Positions 36,151 to 44,731 of a stretch of 64,000 nt of DNA are shown piece after piece. The stretch spans positions 16,439,962 to 16,503,961 of the forward strand of contig NC_067208.1 in the NCBI RefSeq assembly GCF_026262505.1, in the 5' to 3' direction. Position 1 is the first letter of the stretch, and each line of letters opens with the position of its first letter. Source of the DNA: Trichomonas vaginalis G3 (lineage: Eukaryota; Parabasalia; Trichomonadida; Trichomonadidae). The notes beneath the pieces are model-generated. The model was not told the origin of the DNA, made no database searches, and was given only the letters and a program-made list of their open reading frames with translations. A program made the translations under genes and the position numbers.

Positions 36151-36894
36151 ATGATTAAACAACAGCAACTTAAGGCGCAAAGCGCCCAGGTCCTTCAGAC
36201 CATTACATACGCCACATATGCATATAATTCAAAGACGGCAGAACAAACGCAAAGGTTGAAATATGAGAGATTTGAGATAGTATTGAAAAATGACCATTTT
36301 GAATTCGTTTGCAAAGGTGGTGCAGTGATATCAAATATAAAAGAAATTTTATTTATGAATTCAAAAATTAAAGGAATAACGGATGATATAACATCAATTC
36401 CACCAGAAGAACAGAGATATTACGCATTAAATGCATTTCCTAAAGTTTTGAAGATTGGAAGATTTAATTTAAATGAGGAATTCATAGAAGGTTTCCTAAA
36501 TGACATAATGAAGAAGGTGGATAAGGAATATGTGGATAGTGAGTTAATGAAGAAAGCAGATTTAGTTTATGTAAATACCGAGTTAAATAAGAAGGCAAAT
36601 TTGGTTTATGTTGATGAAAAAGATAATGAAATTAAAGAAAAGGTTGAAGGGTATCATGAATGGACATTGGAGACTTTTAAAGTTAAAGCTGATACAGAAT
36701 GGGTTTCAGGGTGTTTAGACCTTAAAGCAGATAAAACTTATGTTAACGATGAGTTAGAGAAGAAAGCAGATAAAACTTATGTTAACGATGAGTTAGAGAA
36801 GAAAGCAGATAAGGAAAAAGTTATTTCATTCATTAATACTGAGTTAGCAAAGAAAGCTGATATATCATTTGTTAATGAAGAAATAAAACAATAA
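36151..36894 (+). CDS. Fibre stalk protein, element 2
   Basis: A 247-residue protein starting MIKQQQLKAQSAQVLQTITY. After an N-terminal domain of about 115 residues comes a run of fibre repeats: KKVDKEYVDSELMKKADLVY, NTELNKKANLVYVDEKDNE, two identical copies of KADKTYVNDELEKKADKTYV-type units, and ELAKKADISFVNEEI. The repeats match those in the stalk of element 1 and in many phage tail fibres. Residues 8-17 come from a double hairpin at 36174-36201. Trimeric coiled-coil/beta shaft is inferred. The next gene (36928) could supply the head. Confidence 0.7.
   Translation: MIKQQQLKAQSAQVLQTITYATYAYNSKTAEQTQRLKYERFEIVLKNDHFEFVCKGGAVISNIKEILFMNSKIKGITDDITSIPPEEQRYYALNAFPKVLKIGRFNLNEEFIEGFLNDIMKKVDKEYVDSELMKKADLVYVNTELNKKANLVYVDEKDNEIKEKVEGYHEWTLETFKVKADTEWVSGCLDLKADKTYVNDELEKKADKTYVNDELEKKADKEKVISFINTELAKKADISFVNEEIKQ
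36174..36201. repeat. Double hairpin 4 (in a coding frame)
   Basis: GGCGC-AAA-GCGCC, CA, then GGTC-CTTCA-GACC. With the two preceding bases it is exactly 30 bp, so a 10-codon in-frame insertion near the start of the fibre gene is plausible. Confidence 0.8.
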
Positions 36895-36927
36895 GAGGTC
36901 TATTTTACTCCACCATTTTTAAATTTT

Positions 36928-37740
36928 ATGAAATCATCAGATAAAACCTTTGATATAGATTCTTTTGAATGGATATGTTTCGATGGAGTGACCATGTATT
37001 TATTTTATACAGCTGGAGTGCTTTATTATTTTAAAACAAATGATTTTAAAAACTATGAATCTTTTACTCCATCTGTTTGGAATCCTGATACACGAAAGCC
37101 AATCATTAATCCAAGAATTTTATATGTTGAATATAATAACGGTAAATTTATGGGAATGATAACGGTTGGAGATGATTTTTGCCCTTGTATCCAATGGTTC
37201 AAATGTAATTTAAATCAAGATGCTAAATTTAAATATCCAAATAATCCTATTAGATGCGTTAATAATAAATGGGTACTAATTTATGAAGTCAATCAAATTT
37301 TCATTAGTGAGGATGGGATAAATTATTATATGTTTAGTATGATGTCATCAGATTTGGAAATTGATTATACAAGTAAGTGGTATTACATTAACAACATGTA
37401 TTTTATCCTACAAAATGATAAAATTTATAGATCATATTCAATACCATTTGGTCGTTTTGAACAAATTTTTCAAGCTGATGGAGACATTGAAGCTTTATGT
37501 TATGCTTCAAATGTTTGTGTTCTTGTTTCAGGTGGGATGGTCTATTCATATCCTGTAAGTTATAACAGACATATTTATTTATCACAAGATTTTTCACAGG
37601 ATCCAGAGAAAACACCAAGTTGGGAATTGGTTTATTCATTCACTCCAAAACTTACTCGAAATTATAGATTTACTAATTTATTTTATATTGATGGGTACCT
37701 CTTCCTGTCGTTAGAGGTTTTGGTATTGCAAGTGGTTTAA
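36928..37740 (+). CDS. Propeller-like protein, possible fibre head
   Basis: A 270-residue protein starting MKSSDKTFDIDSFEWICFDG. It has about six blade-like repeats: a short turn, then hydrophobic strands (FEWICFDGVTMYLFYTAGVL; NGKFMGMITVGDDF; NNKWVLIYEVNQIFISEDGI; NNMYFILQNDKIYRS; SNVCVLVSGGMVYSYPV). Phrases such as ISEDGINYY resemble the S-x-D-G-x-x-W boxes of sialidase-like propellers and phage fibre heads. It follows the stalk gene by 33 bp. A receptor-binding head is inferred. The last codons overlap a minus-strand gene remnant. Confidence 0.45.
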   Translation: MKSSDKTFDIDSFEWICFDGVTMYLFYTAGVLYYFKTNDFKNYESFTPSVWNPDTRKPIINPRILYVEYNNGKFMGMITVGDDFCPCIQWFKCNLNQDAKFKYPNNPIRCVNNKWVLIYEVNQIFISEDGINYYMFSMMSSDLEIDYTSKWYYINNMYFILQNDKIYRSYSIPFGRFEQIFQADGDIEALCYASNVCVLVSGGMVYSYPVSYNRHIYLSQDFSQDPEKTPSWELVYSFTPKLTRNYRFTNLFYIDGYLFLSLEVLVLQVV

Positions 37741-38403
37741 TTTTATCTGCTTTGATTTTGGATGATGAAGTTTTGGATTTGACACCCACTTTCATTAATT
37801 CTGGATGTATTCTATTCATTTGTTTTAAATATACTGTATATAAAGGTTTGATATACTTTCCCGCTTCGAGTTTATGTTGAAGGATGAATTCCAAAAGTTG
37901 ATCTTCATTTAAAAGTCGGGCTGAATATGGTTTAACTAATGAATCATAAATTAAAGCTTGTGCATCATTTATGGTCTGAAGACCTGGCGTTTTGCACCTT
38001 TAGCTGTTGAACATTTGCTACTTTCTCTTTTGGTGTTGTTTTCGGCTTTTTTCTCCTTTGGCTTTTGTTCCTTTGGCTTTTGCGGCTCAGGATTATATAA
38101 TTTATATAATCATCAATATCTTCTTCTGTTAATACTTTATTTTGAAATCTTTCAACTGTTTAAGTTGTGATTTAGTTTTTCCCTTTGTATATTCATTATT
38201 TTTAATTTTGTCTTTAATTTCAGAAATTATTTTATCATGATATTCAAAATTTCATTTTATAATATGAATAATAATAATCCATATCATCACCTGTTATATT
38301 TTTATTATGTTTTTGGAGATATGATTTTAATTCATAATAATTAAGAAAATTTTGATTAAGTACTAAATCATCAATTAAATTTTCTAAATTTGCGTTATCC
38401 ATT
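37673..38403 (-). pseudogene. Lys/Pro-rich element 2 gene region, broken
   Basis: A minus-strand start at 38403 reads MDNANLENLIDDLVLNQNFL. Later parts read NPEPQKPKEQKPKEKKAENN and, in the open part at 37673-37894, YKQMNRIHPELMKVGVKS-like sequence ending in a basic tail. It looks like a helical, Lys/Pro-rich structural or linker protein. Broken with a few breaks. Its end overlaps the propeller-like gene. Confidence 0.4.
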
Positions 38404-38427
38404 TATATAAAAATAAAATAAATGTTT

Positions 38428-38880
38428 TAAGGGTGCCCACCTCTTTGAATCATAGTATCAAAACCATTATTTACATATTGAATCGCATCATTAACGGTTC
38501 CTCCTTCTAAAACGGTATCAAATGGTGGAGTCCAGATTTCCTGATGATGATCATAAAATCCAGCAAAATTAATCGTATTATTAGGTAAAATATGAATCTC
38601 AGCGGATATCTTCTATCTAAATTTGGATGCCTTATATGTATACCATTACTGCCCGGATAAAATCTCAAACCTTGATTTTTGTTGACGCATCAATTATTGA
38701 AATTTCTTTCTTCAGGGGTGAATGTTCTTCTCCGTTGACGTTTGTGGTGGTGGTCGTTGTTGCTGCTGTTGATGCTGTGGTGGGATTTGAAAAATTCGTT
38801 GCGGTTGATTATTTGGAATCTGAAAGTTAAAACCATTTGGTATAAATCTATTCGGTTCCTTTTGTCTCTTCTGTGGCATT
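38428..38880 (-). pseudogene. Gln/Pro-rich element 2 gene region, broken
   Basis: The minus-strand start at 38880 reads MPQKRQKEPNRFIPNGFNFQ, followed by a Gln/Pro tract (QHQQQQQRPPPQ). A later segment reads EGGTVNDAIQYVNNGFDTM before ending RGGHP. It may be a minor virion protein. Broken in this copy. Confidence 0.4.
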
Positions 38881-40559
38881 TTATTAAAAATAAAATTTTA
38901 AATTCATGACTCAACCCCTACGTTTTTAAATTGTATTAAATAAATGGCATACAACATCCATTTTCACAACATACAGCCTTAGTGTGTGCTCCTGTTAATG
39001 CAGTCTTACCGATTGTTAAGCGAGTCATTGACCCGTTTTTAATTGTTAAATTAAATTTCTGACCATCAAATATCACTTTATCATTTATTATATCCAAATA
39101 ATTTTAGGTGTTAATTGTTTATTTTGTCGTAAACTAACACCTTTCATTTTTTGTGCAATCTTTTTAAAATCACTTCCATCAATTGAACCGTTGAATGATG
39201 TTATAACATTAGGGCATAAAGCAACCATGTTATCACCTTGTTTCTCAATTGCTAAACCCAATAACTTCTTCTCATGTGCTTTTTCTTCAGCTTTATTCTT
39301 TAATTTAGGTTTAAATTTCTCATCAAAACAGAAAGAAATCAAATGGTGCGAATTTGAAAATGTTTTTATCATAAAACTGTTTATCGGTAACAATTGCTTG
39401 AATGCTTGAGTGTTAGAAGATTTGGGTCGCCAGCGATTGCCCAATAAGATGAATCAGTATCACCTTCAATGAAATGAAAACGATTAACATTCATGCATTT
39501 ATACATTAAAATCATAAATGAAAACCAAATACCAGTATTTAGCATTATCTAAAGTGAAGAATGCCTCTTGTAAACATGTATCACATCTATAAAAGCTATC
39601 TTTAAGCATCACTTGATATGTATTTTCACCTATTTCTCTTATGTTTTTAAAACTTATTTGACATACATGCAACGCGTGCCTTCTGTGCATTCATTATTTT
39701 AGTCTTTGCGTAATTTTGCCTATTCATTGCATCGTAACCATATGATCCATTAAGTGAAATCTTGCAAAATAAAACTTTTCCTTTATTTCCTTCTAATTCA
39801 GCCTTTTGTCTTTCGTTCATAAATTCTTTCGCAAATTCATTAAAACAAGTGTTTTTCGTAAATGTTAAAATTGATGAATATCATCGATGATAAAATGAAA
39901 TCTGTCTATTAGATACCAAAGATAATAAGAAGAAAATGGTTGATATTGGTTGTGTGTTGATGCTAACTGAGTTAATTTCCTCTGTTTCTGGTCAACTGGT
40001 AGATTGTTTGATTTCATGTAATTATACATAAAACTGCCAATTGTTTTTTTCATCTGTGATAATATCTAAGTTTCTTATTATCGGTAAAAGTTTATGTAAT
40101 CATTAATGTATTTTTCATCAATGTGACCCTTTACTTCAGCACGAATAAAGTATTTTCTTCTTAATTATTCCCAGTGCTTTTGCTTTCTTTGTTGCTGTAT
40201 CACAAATGATAACACCATTCAATCTTCCCGGCATATACATTTTATGGTCAGTATATTGAATGAAATCATGAGGATTAGATGAAAATGATGAAGGATATAA
40301 TGAATTAAAGTCAACACCAACGAAATGAGTCATGATGTTGGAAGTGTCCTCATTTGATACATTTTAGTTTCTGGACTATATGAAAGTTTATTAATGTGCG
40401 TGATTCCTTTAAGATTAACACGATGTTGAACATTTGATAGACCACAGTAATTCCATTACGGAGAATGTGATAAGCTTCAACTGAATCTAAAGTCATTGGT
40501 AAATTATTTTTTAATGCATAATTTCTTAAATTGATTCTTAAACGTTGAACATCTTCATC

Positions 40560-40700
40560 TTTATTTGATTTTACGACATTGCAATAACAACACATTAACT
40601 GACAATTTTCTTTGGTATGTGGTTTTTCATTATCGATTCTATCCAATGTGGTTTATTTGCATATGTAAACGCTTTACCACACATTTTGCATTTAGATGAA
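40560..40700 (-). other. HNH-like Cys/His segment inside the polymerase region
   Basis: Minus-strand sequence shows CKMCGKAF, then MDRIDNEKPHTKENCQLMCC followed by YCNVVKSNKD. The order C-x-x-C, D-R-I-D-N, H, then N-C-x-L-x-C-x-x-C-N-x-x-K is the treble-clef HNH endonuclease pattern. It lies between the exonuclease and palm parts of the polymerase. It could be a domain of the polymerase itself or an inserted endonuclease gene. Confidence 0.6.
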
Positions 40701-41502
40701 AGGATTAAATCGTGATAGTATTGAAAATCATCCATTGAAACATTATTTTTAGTATCCCTTTCTGCTTTTTCATCTTGTTTCTTATATGATTCAATTTTAT
40801 ATTTCCAATACTTTTTCGTTAATTCAAAACTTGATTCTATCTCTTCCTCAGGATATTTTTCATTAGGATTAAAGTCTTTATATGCTAAAGCGTAACGAAT
40901 CATTGAAGCATTCGATGATAAAGAAAGATTATGAAGCATATCAATTTTATAAACAAATGTTTCTTCAATAATTTTATCGATTGGGTCAATCATAATTTCA
41001 ACATCTTTATTGCAATAATGAATAAAATATTCTAATATATTCTTAAAGTTTTTAGCATCATTGAGATATATTTGATAATCACTATCTGATATAGTTTCTT
41101 GAGTTAATGCTGAATAAAATGAATCTTGAGTGAATGGTTCCTCTTTATATAATTCTTCTTCGGAATTCTCCCATGTGATAAATTGATAAGGGAAAAAGGA
41201 TTTAACACGTGATTTATTGTTTCCGAAATCTTGAGTGAATTGGTCTAATGTCCCACCCGCTATATAATTTCTGATGTCAATAAATCTCAATTCATATGGA
41301 ACGTTTGTTTTCTTTACAATGATTTGCTTAAATTGTGAAGATGAACCCAGCATTGATTGTATTTTCCATTTTGCAGTGTTTAAATCACGAAGAATTAAAT
41401 TTAAATCAAACTTTCCCGAATTAAAACCTATGATATTCACTTTATTGAATTCCTCATCCAGAAGTTCTTTAAATGCTTCCTTCTGTTTTTCATTTAATGT
41501 AT

Positions 41503-41529
41503 GGGACAAAGTCCCCGCCGTTTGCGACT
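41503..41529. repeat. Double hairpin 5 (degenerate, in a coding frame)
   Basis: GGGAC-AAA-GTCCC followed by CGCCGTTTGCGAC, an imperfect second stem. On the minus strand the 30-bp unit starts AAGTCGCAAACGGC, parallel to double hairpin 4 (AAGGCGCAAAGCGC). Confidence 0.55.
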
Positions 41530-42396
41530 TCAATAATTCATCGTATTGACTCATATTTGATTTAGCAACTAATGAACAGGTTGAAAATAAAAATTCAATC
41601 CAGTCAGAAATAAAAGAATCACTCGAAGTTAAACAAAAATTCCTCGTATATGTTTTATCATTTAATTTAACCGTTGATGATACCATGAATGGTTTTAAGT
41701 AAGCGTTCAAAGTTGCACACTCAGAAAGTTGTAATTCTTCTTTAGTCTCTATATCTTGTCGGTTTATAATATTTCTGCAAATTGTGAGCTAATAACCACT
41801 GATATATCTTCTGTTTCGTAATATGTGGTGCATATGGTTGCTGGGTCTTTTGCAATTGAACGTCTTGAATTAATCTTCCATTATTTTCTTTACATTTCTC
41901 ACAATGCTTTAAAAATCTTCTTTGGTTTTTCCTTTCTGGATCATCACGGATAGAATAAACTTCTTCTTTACAATATGGACAAACTTTATAGCCGGTGAGT
42001 GCTTCTACGTCTGTTATTCTGTCAGCGTGAAGTTTTCCACATGGACTCTGTGTTAATAAAATATTTACTGTTTCAAATTCTGGATCTATCATTATTGATT
42101 CCACTAATGGAAAGTCTACCTTATTTATGTCCACGTCTTCTGGTTGAGGATCACAATAATAGAAATCAATATTAACATTTAACATTCTCGCTAATCTCTC
42201 ACTTTCTGATGAAATGTCAAACCCTTCATATGCATCTATTGCTTCATTTAAATAGCTTCTACGAGTTTTAGGATTAACACCATCAGGAATGTTATAGAAG
42301 CGTTTAAATAACCTTCTACCTTCTGCTCTAATTTGATTATCATTCATTTATGTAAGAATAAAAAATTAAAAAATAAATAAAAATAAAGTTTATTTT

Positions 42397-42894
42397 TTAA
42401 AGCCCATAAAATGAATTAAGAACACATAAATTTTTATCATCTGCGACGTGACGAATACATTTTAATTTACTCAAGAATGCGTACCCTGATACATTAAATC
42501 TAATTCCTGTCTTATTTAATTTCACAACTTTGAAAAGGAATGTATGAATAGCTATAAAATGATGAGAAGATGTTTTATGGGTTGCTTCCATTTTTTCTGA
42601 AATAAATGAATAAATATAATGTTTATAAGTTTTCATATCTTTTATGTTCTTAATAACGAATGGTATAGACCTTTCAACTTCGTCTTCCTTCGGTGCTGTT
42701 CTTTCATATGAAACATTATTGGTATCTTCAACAATGAAACCACAATCACACAAAATTTTATATGTTCCAATGGTTTCTTTTGATATTTTATCTAATAAAT
42801 CAAAAACTTTATCAACACCTGTGCATTTATTTAAATAATAATTTGTGTAAATATCATGATCTTCTTTCTTAATCGTATTAGTTGCATATGTCAC
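42397..42894 (-). CDS. 165-residue protein upstream of the polymerase
   Basis: Starts MTYATNTIKKEDHDIYTNYY. It contains YKILCDCGFIVEDTNNVSYE in the first half and ends LSKLKCIRHVADDKNLCVLN. It may form part of the polymerase N-terminal region or a separate replication factor. It lies between the polymerase and the terminal-repeat genes in the same orientation. Function unknown. Confidence 0.45.
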   Translation of the reverse strand: MTYATNTIKKEDHDIYTNYYLNKCTGVDKVFDLLDKISKETIGTYKILCDCGFIVEDTNNVSYERTAPKEDEVERSIPFVIKNIKDMKTYKHYIYSFISEKMEATHKTSSHHFIAIHTFLFKVVKLNKTGIRFNVSGYAFLSKLKCIRHVADDKNLCVLNSFYGL

Positions 42895-42926
42895 GTTTTT
42901 AAGAGCTTTTTTGAATTTTTCGGAAT

Positions 42927-43502
42927 CTAAAGGTGGTGAAAGCAGGATACAGGGTATTCTTCATTATCAATAAATTGTAACTTATGTTTACGAATAAATT
43001 TAGTACCTTCTTCTGAAAGTGTTTCGTCTATTTCACCATCTAATAAATTTTGTGTTGATTCTGAGACATAATTTTTATATCTTTCTTCATGAGATTTCTG
43101 TACTTCTGATTCTGAAGCTGGGATATTCATTAAACCTTCTACTTCATTTTCATTATATTTTTCAACTTCTCTTAATTCCTTAATTTTTTCATCTATTTCA
43201 TCTCTTATTTTTTTCAGTCTTTCAAGTTCATTGTATTCATCATCTTTAATCCGTTCTTCATAATATTCAGGGAAAACATCAGGTTCTTTAGGTTTTTCTT
43301 CTTCAGATGTGGGATATAAGAAATTTATAACATCATCTTTATTCATTTTTCCATCATAATCTAAATCATTTAATAACTCGGCAAATTTTTGACAATTTCT
43401 TAAATAATATTTATTAACTTCATAACCTACCTCCTCTAATATATCCTTTATTTCCTCGTTTGTGAATCCTAATTTTTTAACGTTGTTAGTTTTGACGCTC
43501 AT
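42927..43502 (-). CDS. 191-residue acidic coiled-coil protein
   Basis: The start MSVKTNNVKKLGFTNEEIKD at 43502 is preferred over a Met eleven codons earlier because the upstream codons are AT-rich leader next to the terminal repeat. There is an EF-hand-like DLDYDGKMNKDDVINFLY near residue 50, then a charged coiled coil (ERLKKIRDEIDEKIKELREV). It is the first minus-strand gene inside the right terminal repeat and heads the polymerase cluster. Function unknown; terminal or priming roles are conceivable only by position. Confidence 0.45.
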   Translation of the reverse strand: MSVKTNNVKKLGFTNEEIKDILEEVGYEVNKYYLRNCQKFAELLNDLDYDGKMNKDDVINFLYPTSEEEKPKEPDVFPEYYEERIKDDEYNELERLKKIRDEIDEKIKELREVEKYNENEVEGLMNIPASESEVQKSHEERYKNYVSESTQNLLDGEIDETLSEEGTKFIRKHKLQFIDNEEYPVSCFHHL

Positions 43503-43514
43503 TTCATACAAAAT

Positions 43515-44324
43515 AAAAAATAAAATAATAAACATAACTAAGTTTTAATTTTTCGTAAGACATGAATTTTTAAAGTTTATTTTTTATTCATGAAAATAAT
43601 TATTTCTAATTTCTTTTACTCTCTCGTATATACTAGATTTAAAGAATTCAGAACATTTCCCATAATCTCCTAAATGTTTTCTTATCCCTAACGTGTGCCA
43701 GTTATTATATGAAACTGAATAAACTTTATCTTTATCTTTACACCTTTCATCACTTCCAATATATTTATATCTCAGTTTTGATTTAGCATTTTCATATTCA
43801 TTAGCGTTTAATAATTCACAGTCTTCCTTTTTAAATTGATGTTTAAGATATTCAGGATTTAATACTCTACGTTTATATGCTCCTAACTTAGTTCTAAAGG
43901 TTTTTCTACAAAATTTAGGAATTCCATCCTCTTTAATGTCATCAATGATTTCCATTTCATTATTTTCAATTTCTTCTTCTCGTTTATGAGGTCTTTGATT
44001 ATGACTCCATTGATTCCATGAAATTAAATATTCTTTATCATTATATTTATACCTCATTAGCTTATTTTGGCTTTCATATTCATTTAATAATTCACAATCT
44101 TCATTTTTAAATTGAAGTTTAACCCATTCAGGATTTAAACAATGTTTAATTAATCGCGGAATATCTGACATCATCTATATATAGCTTCTTTTATAAAAGA
44201 TAAAAAAATAAATTATTTTAAAATTAATGTTAATTTTTTAATGATTTATAAATAAATATATTTTAATGCATCGTCTATATATAGATGTAACAAAAAAAGT
44301 CACTAAACCCGTCATATCCTACTA
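43515..44324 (-). repeat. Right terminal inverted repeat of element 2
   Basis: Inverted copy of 28436-29245, ending CCCGTCATATCCTACTA. The two repeats diverge abruptly just inside the T-run next to the neighbouring genes. Confidence 0.93.
43584..44174 (-). CDS. Terminal-repeat gene (right copy)
   Basis: The same 196-residue protein as at 28586-29176, with no residue difference, read outward-to-inward from the right terminal repeat. It starts 150 bp from the element tip as in the left copy. Two identical genes facing inward at both ends is an unusual layout and suggests homogenisation of the ends or a recent insertion. Confidence 0.6.
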   Translation of the reverse strand: MMSDIPRLIKHCLNPEWVKLQFKNEDCELLNEYESQNKLMRYKYNDKEYLISWNQWSHNQRPHKREEEIENNEMEIIDDIKEDGIPKFCRKTFRTKLGAYKRRVLNPEYLKHQFKKEDCELLNANEYENAKSKLRYKYIGSDERCKDKDKVYSVSYNNWHTLGIRKHLGDYGKCSEFFKSSIYERVKEIRNNYFHE

Positions 44325-44330
44325 CTATAG
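44325..44330. repeat. Right CTATAG flanking repeat (target duplication)
   Basis: Second copy of the 6-bp flanking repeat, followed by TAAATTATT in host DNA. That string mirrors AATAATTTA before the left copy. Confidence 0.7.
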
Positions 44331-44731
44331 TAAATTATTTCAGTTAGTAATGAAAAAGATCGTGAATTCATATCCTTGTTTAGTGATCTACCTGATATAT
44401 ACTTTCATCGGAAAATATTTCACAAATTTCAATGTGTCTAGCAAAATTGAATACAGCGATTAACGATATGAATGGTGGACTTCAAAGGAAAGCATTTAGA
44501 TAGAACAAATTTAGCTTTATTCATAATTAAAATGACAATGTGTAAAGTCAACCACTTTTTGTCGGATTATAGTTATGTGTTAACATCATCGGCAACAACG
44601 AAATTAGGAATTTTTAAAAAATTAGAAAGAATTCAATTTCTTTTTGAGAACTTAAAAATTGCTTCGGCAAATTTTGACAGCTACTCAAGGCTTCATATAC
44701 CAAATGTATATCAAGAATTTGATTATGGAAT
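44331..44731. other. Host sequence right of element 2
   Basis: 400 bp of AT-rich host DNA. Open stretches (for example 44472-44741) do not show convincing coding character and may be decayed upstream parts of the Ig-like repeat gene that follows. Confidence 0.35.

Larger units (their letters stand above)
38936..42347 (-). pseudogene. Type B DNA polymerase region, element 2, broken
   Basis: The upstream open part (41742-42347) has a zinc-ribbon-like CPYC, later HCEKC segment. The next (40595-41710) has exonuclease motifs (NIIGFNSGKFDLNLILRDL; YFIHYCNKDVEIM). Then come motif A FVGVDFNSLYPSSF (near 40310), motif C HFIEGDTDSSYWAI (near 39450) and the C-terminal KMKGVSLRQNK. An HNH-like Cys/His segment sits between the exonuclease part and motif A. 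This is the protein-primed polymerase of Mavericks. Double hairpin 5 lies at 41503-41529. Broken with several breaks. Confidence 0.85.
28436..44324. mobile_element. Maverick/Polinton element 2, both ends present
   Basis: A 15,889-bp element with terminal inverted repeats of 810 bp that look identical, flanked by the 6-bp direct repeat CTATAG. Six-bp target duplication and long terminal repeats are typical of Mavericks. Parts: duplicated terminal gene, SSB-like protein, protein VI-like peptides, capsid region, packaging ATPase remnant, conserved 299-residue protein, fibre and propeller-like protein, and type B polymerase region with Cys-rich N-terminal genes. No integrase or protease is recognisable. 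The identical ends suggest a young insertion, yet the interior is broken, with about a dozen or more breaks. Confidence 0.92.

Noticed and set aside
28436-44324. A recognisable integrase or Ulp1-type protease in element 2
   Set aside because: I looked in all frames of the longer regions and found no DDE core or protease motif that I could defend; absence may also reflect decay.
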